A stretch of DNA of 64,000 nt from Mesorhizobium jarvisii. Its GTDB lineage: Bacteria > Pseudomonadota > Alphaproteobacteria > Rhizobiales > Rhizobiaceae. Under the pieces are notes generated by a model. That model made no database searches. It was not told the DNA's origin and saw nothing but the letters and a program-made list of their open reading frames with translations. The translations under genes were made by a program, and so were the position numbers. Location: contig NZ_QZXA01000004.1 in assembly GCF_003601985.1 (NCBI RefSeq), positions 1-64,000 of the forward strand. The letters are read 5' to 3'. This document shows positions 33,978 through 42,038 of this stretch, in pieces. How positions within the stretch are numbered: the first letter of the stretch is position 1; each line of letters starts with the position of its first letter.

Positions 33978-34952
33978 TCAGGCCGTGATGTCGATGACGC
34001 CGCAGTCGCCGGCCGCGCTGCCGAAGGCGATACGGCGCTCTTCCCTGTCCCACATCATCGCGGTGATGGCGCCCTTGCCTTGCCGGCGCAGCAGCACTTC
34101 CTTGGCGTCGGCGAAGCGCGCGGCGATCACCATGCCGTCCTCGTAACCGATCGCCACGACGTCCTGGCTTGGATGGCAGGCCACGCAAGTCACCATCGTG
34201 TTGCCGCGCGTGCCGAGTTCCAGCGGCGCCTTGCCCATCGGTCCGTCCTTGCCCGAAAACGGCCAGACGATCGCCGCCGGCGCGCCGGAACTCGCCAGCC
34301 ATTTGCCTTTGACGCTCCATGACAGACTTTTGACCTTGCCGGGATAGCCGCTCATGCGCATGTGCTTGCCGTCGACCAGCTTCCAGCCATGCAGGGCGTT
34401 TTCCTGCATCGTGGTGACGAGGAAGGCGCCATCCGGCGAGAAGGTGATGCCGGTATGGGCGCCGGCCCATTCGAGTTCCACCGGCTTGCCCTCGGCGGCC
34501 GGGAAATGCAGCGTCGCGCCATTGTAGCGGGCAACGCCGAAGCGCATGCCCTTGGGCGAAAACGCCAGCCCCTCGACCGAGCGCGGATGGGCAAATTCCC
34601 TGGTCTTGCCGTCGGCGAAGCGCACGAAGGCGGTCTTGCCCGTGGCATAGGCGACGGCGCCCTGCGGCCCGGCGGCGACGCTGGTGATCCACTTTTTCCC
34701 GGCGCTGGCCACTTCGGTGGCTTCGCCGCCTGTCTTCACGGCAAACACCTTGCCGTCCTCGCCGCCAGTGATCAGCCGGTCGTTGGCCGCATCGTGGAAA
34801 GCCGCCAGCAGCCCGTCATTGGCTTGGATGGTCTTGTGGCCATTGTCGAGTCGATGGATAGCGCCATCGGCCAGCGCGAAATGCGGCACGTCGCCAAGGA
34901 AGACGGCGGCAACGCAATGGCCTTCGAGGTCGAGGGGGGCAACTGTGGGCAT
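33978..34952 (-). CDS. WD40-repeat protein (beta-propeller)
   Basis: A 324-residue protein made of about seven WD40-like repeats, seen as recurring GLAFSPKGMRFGVA, GITFSPDGAFLVTT, SLSWSVKGKWLASS and AMMWDREERRIAFG units. There is no signal peptide, so it is likely cytoplasmic. In other Rhizobiales, as I recall, a gene of this type lies next to a CobW-type GTPase, and a CobW gene does occur 1.6 kb upstream on the same strand here. That suggests a role in metal handling with the GTPase; the intervening segment may be an insertion. Confidence 0.85.
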   Translation of the reverse strand: MPTVAPLDLEGHCVAAVFLGDVPHFALADGAIHRLDNGHKTIQANDGLLAAFHDAANDRLITGGEDGKVFAVKTGGEATEVASAGKKWITSVAAGPQGAVAYATGKTAFVRFADGKTREFAHPRSVEGLAFSPKGMRFGVARYNGATLHFPAAEGKPVELEWAGAHTGITFSPDGAFLVTTMQENALHGWKLVDGKHMRMSGYPGKVKSLSWSVKGKWLASSGAPAAIVWPFSGKDGPMGKAPLELGTRGNTMVTCVACHPSQDVVAIGYEDGMVIAARFADAKEVLLRRQGKGAITAMMWDREERRIAFGSAAGDCGVIDITA

Positions 34953-35058
34953 GGATATCTTTGTTCAGTTGAATTGCAGCGGTTGCAGGGGCTTACTCGA
35001 CGTTTACGGTTCCGGCAACCTTGGAGGATCGGCGAGGCGGCAAGAGGCTGTAATCTAG

Positions 35059-35400
35059 TCAAAGCAGCCCCTTGGCTCGCAGTTCAGTTGCAAACGTCGC
35101 CGATGGCATCACCAGGGTCAAAGCCGATCCCTGGAGGCGCTCTGCACCACAGCTGGCATACCACCTTGCGGACCCGGTCGCTCTTGGCATCGATGATGAG
35201 CAGGATGCCGCCGCCTTCGCCGGCAAGCCGCAGGCAGCGCAACGCGGCGGCGGCGAGCAGTTGACCTCCAAGCCCTGCCCGATGGCGGCCTCCCCAACGG
35301 AATGGGATAACACCACCGATTGTGATCTCCAGGCGGGAACGGAACTTCCGCACCCTGCGATTGTATGATGACCCAAACCATGTTCTTGGCGATGCTCGCG
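35059..35400 (-). pseudogene. Decayed GNAT acetyltransferase (TacT-like) with frameshift
   Basis: Two minus-strand frames together give the second half of a GNAT protein. One frame gives GLGGQLLAAAALR (acetyl-CoA-binding region) followed by an ILLIIDAKSDR strand. The other frame then carries on as ARWYASCGAERLQGSALTLV and ATFATELRAKGLL to a stop at 35059. The switch falls near 35170-35180, which points to a frameshift. The N-terminal half is not clearly recoverable. The pattern resembles toxin-type GNATs paired with ribbon-helix-helix antitoxins, but I find no antitoxin gene beside it. Confidence 0.65.
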
Positions 35401-35433
35401 CCGCTCGCTCCGGTCGTTTGAGAAAGGAACAAT

Positions 35434-36186
35434 GTGCTGGGCTTCTTGGAGCGCAGGGGCCTTCGGCTGTTCGTGACATTGTTGGTCGCTTTGTCAGCCG
35501 CTGCCGGCTACGCTTTCCTCAAACGCAGAATATTGTGGGAGATGGTGCAGACCTGCGCACTTGCAAGTACGCGGCTTGGCGTCGCCTTCCCCTGCGACCA
35601 GGTGATACTGACCGAGCAGGGGGATGATGGGTCAGTCCTCATCAAATCACCTCTACACCGGACCGAGTTTCTGGTGGCCCCAATCACAGCGATTGCGGGC
35701 TTGGAAAGCCCATCCGCCCGTTCCACTGATAGCGCCCAACTATGGAACCGGGCATGGGAAGCCCGACAGAAAGTTGAAGCAAGACTCGGACACGGCCTGC
35801 CACGATCAGCTGTTGGCCTGGCGGTTAATTCCCGCTTTGAGCGGTCCCAGGATCAGTTGCACATCCACGTCGATTGCTTGCTGGAGTCGGTGGAAAGGAC
35901 GCTTGCCTTAGATGGGCCGAAGCAAGACGCGACTTGGCAACCGTTTCCATTGATATTGAAGGGGCGACCCTATTGGATAATGGCAGTGGCTGAGCCGGAT
36001 CTGCGAACCACTAACGTGGTCGGCCTGGTTGTTGCCGGTTTGCCTCAGGCACGACACACCATGGATGATCTAAATGTACTCGTCGCCGGTGCAACGCTGG
36101 CTGACGCGAGGCCGGGATTCTATATTCTGGTAAATTGGGGAAGGGCAGCTGAGCACCTCCTCGATCACAGATGTACGTCGCGCTAG
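35434..36186 (+). CDS. cdh: CDP-diacylglycerol diphosphatase (Cdh-like)
   Basis: A 250-residue protein, the length of E. coli Cdh. It has an N-terminal membrane anchor (residues about 10-28). Conserved blocks are GLESP (about 89-93), LAVNSRFERSQDQ and the HIT-like HIHVDC at about 143-148, and DHRC near the end. The family cleaves CDP-diacylglycerol to CMP and phosphatidate at the inner membrane. The start is GTG at 35434 with AAGGA upstream. It stands alone on the plus strand beside a decayed GNAT gene, and its third-base G+C looks lower than in neighbouring genes, so it may have been acquired. Confidence 0.8.
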   Translation: MLGFLERRGLRLFVTLLVALSAAAGYAFLKRRILWEMVQTCALASTRLGVAFPCDQVILTEQGDDGSVLIKSPLHRTEFLVAPITAIAGLESPSARSTDSAQLWNRAWEARQKVEARLGHGLPRSAVGLAVNSRFERSQDQLHIHVDCLLESVERTLALDGPKQDATWQPFPLILKGRPYWIMAVAEPDLRTTNVVGLVVAGLPQARHTMDDLNVLVAGATLADARPGFYILVNWGRAAEHLLDHRCTSR

Positions 36187-36578
36187 CTATCGCCTGTTGG
36201 TCAAAGCCGATCATTCGACCATTTCAAGGATGCACTGGCTAGACACGCCCGCCCGTCTTCCTTTCCTCATAGACAAGCTCCCGCTTCGGCGGCGGGTTTT
36301 GTGCTAGAATGGTGGCCGCCTGGCGGTCAGCCGCCATTATCTGGGAAGGAGGCAGGCAGGCGACTTTGACCTCAACCCTGACGGGCGGCGGCAGCCGCTC
36401 GCTTGGTCTGATACCAATCAAATCGAGCAAGCGGCGCTGAGCGAAGGGACCGCCGACCTACCGTCGCAGTGGCGGCGTTCGTGGAAACGCCACGATCGTC
36501 AACGGCGGCTTCTGAAATTCCACGGCCGCAATTCCTTCGATCATTACATCCAGCCTGGAACCGCACGGCAAAGCCTGA
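36187..36578. other. Non-coding gap between cdh and cobW
   Basis: This 392-nt stretch has only short open frames of up to 64 codons without family resemblance. The one at 36239-36430 (minus, 63 codons) is the least unconvincing, but it has no clear ribosome site. The only structure I see is the weak hairpin at 36280-36300. Confidence 0.5.
36280..36300 (+). terminator. Weak hairpin with T4, possible terminator after cdh
   Basis: CCCGC (36280-36284) and GCGGG (36292-36296) can pair around a 7-nt loop and are followed by TTTT. An alternative fold is CCGC-TTCG-GCGG with a stable tetraloop. The stem is short and lies 94 nt past the cdh stop, so this is tentative. Confidence 0.35.
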
Positions 36579-37646
36579 CTAGGCCTGGCAGGCCTCGAAA
36601 CTCTTCTTCAGCCGCTCGGCGTCCAGTTCGCGGCCGATGAACACCAGCCGGCTCTCATGTTTCTCCCCGTCTTTCCAGGCGCGCTGATGGTCGCCCTCGA
36701 TGATCATGTGCACGCCCTGGATGACGTAGCGTTCATCATCGCCTTTCAGGGCAATGATGCCTTTCAGCCGCAGGATGTTGGGGCCTTCCATCTGGGTGAT
36801 CTTCTCGATCCACGGGAAGAATTTTTTCGGGTCCATCTCGCCGCCGCGCAACGACACCGACTGCACCGTCACATCATGGATGTCTGAGGGATGCGCGTGG
36901 TCGTGGTGATGATGGTCATGCCCGTCATGATCATGGTGGTGGTGATCGTGGCCATAATGGTCGTGATCGTGGTCATGATGGTGATCGTCATGCGCCTCAA
37001 GGAAATGCGGATCGTTCTCCAGCGCCCGGGAGAGGTCGAAGGCGCCGCGGTCGAGCACCTCCGACAGGGCGACGCCGGCGCGCGTCGTGCGATGGATCCT
37101 GGCCGCCGGATTGATGGCGCGGATCGTCGCCTCGACCTTGGCGAGCTCTTCCGGGGTGACGAGATCGGTCTTGTTGAGGACGACGACATCGGCGAAAGCG
37201 ATCTGATCTTCGGCTTCCTTGGAATCCTTGAGCCTGAGCGGCAGATGCTTGGCATCGACCAGCGCCACCACCGCATCGAGCTTGGTCTTGGAGCGCACGT
37301 CGTCGTCCATGAAGAAGGTCTGCGCCACCGGCACCGGATCGGCGAGGCCGGTGGTCTCGACTACAATGGCGTCGAAGCGCCCCGGTCGGCGCATCAGGCC
37401 CTCGACGACGCGGATCAGGTCGCCGCGCACCGTGCAGCAGACGCAGCCATTGTTCATCTCGTAGATTTCCTCGTCGGATTCCACGATCAGGTCGTTGTCG
37501 ATGCCGATTTCGCCGAATTCGTTGACGATGACCGCGTAGCGCCTGCCATGGTTCTCCGACAGGATGCGGTTGAGCAGCGTCGTCTTGCCGGCGCCGAGAT
37601 AGCCGGTGAGAACGGTTACGGGGATCTGCGTCTGTGCGTCGCTCAT
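36579..37646 (-). CDS. CobW/COG0523-type zinc GTPase with His-rich metal-binding stretch
   Basis: A 355-residue GTPase metallochaperone. It has Walker A GYLGAGKTT (residues 15-23), the family's metal-binding CxCC as GCVCCTV (Cys68, 70, 71), and NKTD for guanine. A run of about 40 residues near 210-250 is almost all His and Asp, and a CobW_C domain follows (from about 260). It uses GTP to pass zinc, cobalt or a similar metal to client proteins. I chose the ATG at 37646 with GAGG six bases upstream; the open frame runs 64 codons further but is not coding-like. It is probably functionally linked to the WD40 gene downstream. Confidence 0.92.
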   Translation of the reverse strand: MSDAQTQIPVTVLTGYLGAGKTTLLNRILSENHGRRYAVIVNEFGEIGIDNDLIVESDEEIYEMNNGCVCCTVRGDLIRVVEGLMRRPGRFDAIVVETTGLADPVPVAQTFFMDDDVRSKTKLDAVVALVDAKHLPLRLKDSKEAEDQIAFADVVVLNKTDLVTPEELAKVEATIRAINPAARIHRTTRAGVALSEVLDRGAFDLSRALENDPHFLEAHDDHHHDHDHDHYGHDHHHHDHDGHDHHHHDHAHPSDIHDVTVQSVSLRGGEMDPKKFFPWIEKITQMEGPNILRLKGIIALKGDDERYVIQGVHMIIEGDHQRAWKDGEKHESRLVFIGRELDAERLKKSFEACQA

Positions 37647-38048
37647 GGCTTGCCTCGATATGACTGGGCCTTGAAATCCAGGCCGCGAAAAAAGGGATTG
37701 TCGGCTCCATATAGGATGTGTGCGGGGCTTTTGCACGGGGCAAACCGATGGGCCAAAGCTCTTGGCCCGGCCACTGTGATATCGGCGTGCCGGATGACTG
37801 CGAAAGTGCGCCTTTGTCGCGAGCAAGGCGCGTCTCACGCCACGCGGGCCTCACCTTTGCGGCGATTCCCGTGCGGCGAAAAGTCGTTTGTCATCTAACT
37901 GAAATAAACATCTGGCATTAGCCACGGCGGGCACCGCAATGCTTGCCGGCAAAGCTGTTTCACGCGCCGGATTCTTTTTATCGTCGATTGCCAACCGGCC
38001 GGCTGCGTCTATGCTGTCGCTACCGGTATGGCCGAAGAGGGGATGACC
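37647..38048. other. Non-coding gap between cobW and a MarR gene
   Basis: This 402-nt divergent intergenic region holds the promoters of cobW (minus) and the MarR gene (plus). I looked for a Zur-type palindrome ahead of cobW and did not find a convincing one. Overlapping open frames here have no family resemblance. Confidence 0.5.
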
Positions 38049-38519
38049 ATGGCCAAGGCGGACAAAACTGCAACAATGAGCCGGCTGCATTCGGCGGCAA
38101 GGCTGGCAAGAACCGCGCTGGCGGCCCGGCTGCTGGCGCACGGCTTCTATGCCGGCCAGGACCAGATCATGCTGGCGCTCGACCGCGAGGACGGCCAGAC
38201 GCCTGGCAATCTCGCCGGCCGCCTCGGCGTGCGCCCGCCCACCATCACCAAGACCATCAACCGGCTGCAGGCGCAGGGCTTTCTGGAAAAGCGCGCCTCG
38301 TCGGCCGACGCCCGTCAGGCTCATATTTTCCTCACCGACACTGGCCGCGATATCATCCACGCCATCGAGAAATCGGTGAAGAAGACCGAAAAGCAGGCGC
38401 TGAAGGGCCTCGACAAGAAAGACCAGAAGGCGCTGTTCAAGCTGCTGGCCCGCATCGAGGCCAATCTCTCCAACGAGGAGCTTGTGCTGATCGACGACGA
38501 CGCCGAGTCGGACGAGTGA
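38049..38519 (+). CDS. MarR-family transcriptional regulator
   Basis: A winged-helix regulator of about 156 residues. The DNA-binding part includes TPGNLAGRLGVRPPTITKTI (about residues 50-75) and a wing with KRASSADARQAHI. The C-terminus is unusually acidic (ELVLIDDDAESDE). Possible starts are 38028, 38043 and 38049; the last has GAGGGG eight bases upstream. It ends exactly where the convergent AraC gene ends. No target gene is obvious; the divergent cobW gene is the closest candidate. Confidence 0.88.
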   Translation: MAKADKTATMSRLHSAARLARTALAARLLAHGFYAGQDQIMLALDREDGQTPGNLAGRLGVRPPTITKTINRLQAQGFLEKRASSADARQAHIFLTDTGRDIIHAIEKSVKKTEKQALKGLDKKDQKALFKLLARIEANLSNEELVLIDDDAESDE

Positions 38520-39392
38520 TCAGGCCGCTGCTGGAGCCGCGTCCCGGATCAGCGAGGACCAACGCCCCGGCGTCATGCCGAATGCCTTCTTGAATTGCCT
38601 GTTGAAATGGCTCTGGTCGGTGAAGCCGGCCTCGACCGCGATCTGCGCCAGGGGCTCGCCGGCGGTAATCATCCGCCGCGCGCGCTGAAGCCGGCGCATC
38701 ACCAGGAAACGATGCGGGCTGGTCGAGAAGGCGGCGCGGAAATGCCTCGATAAGGCGTAGCGGTCCAGTCCGGTGACGGCTTCCAATTCGCCGGAACGCA
38801 CCGGGCGCATTGCGTTCTCCGTCAGATAGTCCCGCGCCAGCGTCGCCGCCCGCCATGCCGTCCGGGCCATCGGCTTTGCCGGCTGGCCGGCATGCCGTGC
38901 CAGGCCATGCATCAGTTGGGCGAGAAAATCATCGACGAACAGCTCGTCGAGTTCCTGTTGCAGCGGCCCCAGCGCCGAAAGCAGCGTGGCGCAGAAGGCT
39001 TCGTCCCGCACCACGGCTTCCCTGACGAAGGGCAACGACGCGCCGCCAAGGCAGTCCAGCATCAGCGACGGTTCGAGGTAGAGCATCCTGTAGCGCAACC
39101 CGTCCTCGGTGCCGGCGCCGCCGTCATGCAACTCATCGGGATGCAGCACGATGATCTGGCCGGGCAGGCTTAGCCGCGTCGCGCCGCGATAGCGGAAGGT
39201 CTGCACGCCATGCAGCGTCACCCCGATCGCATAGGTGTCATGACGATGCAGATCGAAGGCGCTGCCATGAAAGCGCGCCTCGATCCGCTCCATGCCGGCG
39301 GGGTCGGGTGCGGAGATGATGCAATTCTCCGCCGCGTCCGCGCACAAACGTCCAAGACCCTTAGAGGCCTGGCGGTCTAGTTCGAACGACAT
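38520..39392 (-). CDS. AraC-family transcriptional regulator
   Basis: A 290-residue regulator with an N-terminal cupin-like sensor (SAFDLHRHDTYAIGVTLHGV, about residues 42-62) and a C-terminal double helix-turn-helix. The latter has LARDYLTENAMRPV and a second part LAQIAVEAGFTDQSHFNRQFKKAFGMTPGRW. The His-containing AraC-binding motif suggests the type that controls amino acid exporters. It diverges from the DUF2000 gene and the DMT exporter, which are plausible targets. Confidence 0.92.
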   Translation of the reverse strand: MSFELDRQASKGLGRLCADAAENCIISAPDPAGMERIEARFHGSAFDLHRHDTYAIGVTLHGVQTFRYRGATRLSLPGQIIVLHPDELHDGGAGTEDGLRYRMLYLEPSLMLDCLGGASLPFVREAVVRDEAFCATLLSALGPLQQELDELFVDDFLAQLMHGLARHAGQPAKPMARTAWRAATLARDYLTENAMRPVRSGELEAVTGLDRYALSRHFRAAFSTSPHRFLVMRRLQRARRMITAGEPLAQIAVEAGFTDQSHFNRQFKKAFGMTPGRWSSLIRDAAPAAA

Positions 39393-39444
39393 CGTCTCAT
39401 TCAGCCTCGCAATCGGGGCCTAACCTCGAATGGTCCATTTTGTC

Positions 39445-39852
39445 ATGTTCGATACGAAATTTGCAATCGTGCTGCGCGAAGACTTGCCCGTCTGGCAGAA
39501 ACTCAACGTCACCGCCTTCCTGACCAGCGGCATCGTCGCGCAGTTTCCCGACATCATCGGCGAGCCCTATCGCGACCGCTCAGGCAATCTCTACAATCCG
39601 CTGTCGATCCAGCCGGTCATCGTGTTGTCGGCAGACCAGGCGACGCTGGCCGCGCTCCACCGGCGCGCGCTGGAGCGCGACGTGACGACCTCGCTCTATG
39701 TCGAGGAGATGTTTTCCACCGGCTTCGACGCCGCCAACCGCGCCGTCTTTGCGCAATTCGCGCCAGAAGATGCCAAGGTGGTCGGCATCGCGCTGCGCGC
39801 CGAGAAGAAGGTGGTCGACAAGATCACCAAGGGCGCCCGCATGCAGGCATAG
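39445..39852 (+). CDS. DUF2000 family protein
   Basis: A 135-residue soluble protein. Blocks typical of DUF2000 are FDTKFAIVLREDLPVWQKLN at the N-terminus and a YNPLSIQPVIVL strand in the middle. The fold has been likened to peptidyl-tRNA hydrolase 2, but no enzyme activity is assigned. The ATG at 39445 gives the family's usual start; the ATG at 39430 would add five residues. It lies between a divergent AraC regulator and the DMT exporter downstream, a common arrangement for exporter clusters. Confidence 0.82.
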   Translation: MFDTKFAIVLREDLPVWQKLNVTAFLTSGIVAQFPDIIGEPYRDRSGNLYNPLSIQPVIVLSADQATLAALHRRALERDVTTSLYVEEMFSTGFDAANRAVFAQFAPEDAKVVGIALRAEKKVVDKITKGARMQA

Positions 39853-39995
39853 CGTGGGAGGCTTGGACTAAGCCTGGCGGCTTCTATTGTTGTGCCAGCG
39901 AGCTCATGTGCGCGGCAGTGGCCGACAATTGGCTTGCCGGCAAGCGACAATTCCCGCAAAGGTGCGCTCCAGCCCAGCTTTTCCCCGGCCTGCAA

Positions 39996-40937
39996 GTGAA
40001 CGCTTCCCAAAGACATGTCGAAAGCGCGACGCCGCCGGTGGCGATCCTGTGCATGCTGACCACCTATGTCTTCTTCACCTTCCTCGACACCTCAAGCAAA
40101 TATCTCGTCCTTGCCGGCGTTTCGGCGCTGATCGTCGCCTGGGTGCGCTTTGCCGTGCATGTCGTGCTGGTCGGCACCCTCCTGCGCGGCTGGCGCGATC
40201 CGCTGCGGTTTCGCCCGGTCAACCTGCCGGCGCATGTGCTGCGCGGCGTGTTCCTGTTCGGCTCGACCATGTGCAACATCCTGGCCTTGCGCTCCCTGCA
40301 GCTGGCCGAGACGACGTCGATCTATTTCTTCGGGCCGATGGTGATCACCGCGCTTGCCGGCCCGCTGCTCGGTGAATGGGCCGGCTGGCGGCGCTGGCTG
40401 GCCATTCTGGCCGCCTTCGCCGGGGTCCTCATCATCACAAGGCCCGGTGTCGGCGTCTTCGGCATCGGCCATCTCTTCGCACTCGGCTCGATGCTGTCGA
40501 ACTGCTTCTATGTCATCATGACGCGCCGCATGTCGTCGACCGAGACGTCGGAAAGCCTGATCCTGTTTTCGGCGCTGGCGCCGACGGTGCTGCTTTTGCC
40601 CATGCTGCCGTTTTCCTTCTCGCTGCCGCATGATGGCTGGCACTGGTTCATCCTGCTCATGCTTGGCGTATTCGGCGGTGTCGGGCACTGGCTGCTGGTC
40701 CAGGCTTATCGGCTGGCGACGACCACGGCGCTCGCCCCCTATCCCTATTCGCAGATGGTGTGGATGATCATTTCCGGCTGGATCGTCTTCAAGCAGTTCC
40801 CGGATCGCTGGACGCTGGTCGGCGCCGCCATCATCGTCGCCAGCGGCCTCTACATCGTCCACCGCGAGCACCGGCTGCGGCTGCAAAGCCGCGCGGCCTC
40901 CGATGTCGAGGCCGAGGCGCTGGCAAAAAAACTTTGA
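39996..40937 (+). CDS. DMT-family (EamA-type) transporter
   Basis: An inner-membrane permease of about 313 residues with ten predicted helices in two EamA repeats. The first repeat ends with LRSLQLAETTSIYFFGPM and the second with AYRLATTTALAPYPYSQM, both typical of EamA transporters. The family usually exports metabolites or amino acids. The start is not clear: GTG at 39996 and GTG at 40038 are possible, with weak ribosome sites; the upstream frame to 39906 looks non-coding. It follows the DUF2000 gene by about 140 nt. The AraC gene upstream is the likely regulator. Confidence 0.85.
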   Translation: MNASQRHVESATPPVAILCMLTTYVFFTFLDTSSKYLVLAGVSALIVAWVRFAVHVVLVGTLLRGWRDPLRFRPVNLPAHVLRGVFLFGSTMCNILALRSLQLAETTSIYFFGPMVITALAGPLLGEWAGWRRWLAILAAFAGVLIITRPGVGVFGIGHLFALGSMLSNCFYVIMTRRMSSTETSESLILFSALAPTVLLLPMLPFSFSLPHDGWHWFILLMLGVFGGVGHWLLVQAYRLATTTALAPYPYSQMVWMIISGWIVFKQFPDRWTLVGAAIIVASGLYIVHREHRLRLQSRAASDVEAEALAKKL

Positions 40938-41015
40938 TTTGCCCCCGATCGGTGGCATAACGCCGCCTTTAAACAGTTTAGGTCGCAATTCAGCTCGTTC
41001 GGGGAGCGCAAGGCG

Positions 41016-42038
41016 CTGGCACAAAAAATCAAGCTTTCGACGATCGCCGATGCACTCGGCGTGTCCACGGCCACCGTGTCGCTGGCGTTGCGCGACAGCC
41101 CGCTGGTGGCCGGCGCGACGCGCGACCGTATCAAGGAACATGCGCGCGCCATCGGCTATATCTACAACCGCCGCGCCGCCAGCCTGCGCACCTCGCGCTC
41201 GGGCATTGTCGGCGTCGTCGTCCACGACATCATGAACCCGTTCTTCGCCGAGATCCTGCGCTCGATCGAAAGCGAACTCGACCGCAGCCGGCAGACCTTC
41301 ATCCTGTCCAATCACTACGACCAGCTCGAAAAGCAGCGCACCTTCATCGACACGCTGCTGCAGCTCGGCGCCGACGGCGTGATCATGTCGCCGGCCATCG
41401 GCACCCCAGCTGCCGACATACTGATGGCCGAGGAAAACGGCCTGCCGGCGGTGCTGATCGCCCGCACCGTCGAGGGCGCCGACGTGCCGGTGTTTCGCGG
41501 CGACGACGCTTACGGCACCGGGCTTGCCACCAACCATCTGATCTCGCTCGGCCACAAGCGCATAGCCATGATCGGCGGCACCGACCAGACCTCGACCGGC
41601 CGCGACCGCTATCAGGGCTATGTCAACGCCATGGAGGCGGCAGGGCTCGAAGTCAGGCCGTCCTGGCGCATCGCCGGTCCGCGCACCAAGCAGGCCGGCT
41701 TCGAGGCCGCCGGGCAGTTCCTGGCGCTGAAAGACAGACCGACCGCCGCCTGCTGCTGGAACGACCTCGTCGCCATCGGCCTGATGAACGGCATTGCGCG
41801 CGCCGGCCTGGTGCCGGGCATCGACATTTCCGTCACCGGCTATGACGATCTCGAGGAGGCGGCGATCGCCACGCCGGCGCTCACCACCGTCTGGAACGGC
41901 CAGCGCGAGGTCGGCCGCCGCGCCGCCAGCGCGCTGCTCGACAAGCTCAACGGGCAGACGGTGCGGCCCTCGCAGGAATTGATCAAGCCGGAGCTGCATG
42001 TGCGCCAGTCGACCGGCAAGCCGGTGGAGCGGGCATGA
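41016..42038 (+). CDS. LacI-family transcriptional regulator, apparently with a CTG start
   Basis: A 340-residue LacI regulator. The helix-turn-helix reads KLSTIADALGVSTATVSLAL and is followed by the hinge and a periplasmic-binding-protein-like effector domain with GIVGVVVHDIMNPFFAEIL and GYDDLEEAAIATPALTTV. The frame from its upstream stop at 40935 to 41061 has no ATG, GTG or TTG, and a GTG start at 41061 would cut the first DNA-binding helix away. CTG at 41016 gives a normal 340-residue LacI protein, with GGGGAG nine bases upstream. It overlaps the downstream dehydrogenase by 4 nt and probably controls it. Confidence 0.85.
   Translation: MAQKIKLSTIADALGVSTATVSLALRDSPLVAGATRDRIKEHARAIGYIYNRRAASLRTSRSGIVGVVVHDIMNPFFAEILRSIESELDRSRQTFILSNHYDQLEKQRTFIDTLLQLGADGVIMSPAIGTPAADILMAEENGLPAVLIARTVEGADVPVFRGDDAYGTGLATNHLISLGHKRIAMIGGTDQTSTGRDRYQGYVNAMEAAGLEVRPSWRIAGPRTKQAGFEAAGQFLALKDRPTAACCWNDLVAIGLMNGIARAGLVPGIDISVTGYDDLEEAAIATPALTTVWNGQREVGRRAASALLDKLNGQTVRPSQELIKPELHVRQSTGKPVERA

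Noticed and set aside
36891..37898. A 335-codon plus-strand frame opposite cobW with runs of Val, Met and Ile that look like membrane helices
   Set aside because: The Val/Met/Ile run is just the complement of the His/Asp codon stretch of CobW.
37647..38048. Possible Zur-type operator ahead of cobW
   Set aside because: I looked for a TGTTATA-like palindrome and found none good enough to report.
41061..42038. GTG at 41061 as the LacI start
   Set aside because: It would cut off the first helix of the DNA-binding domain, while the upstream in-frame sequence reads as a normal LacI N-terminus.
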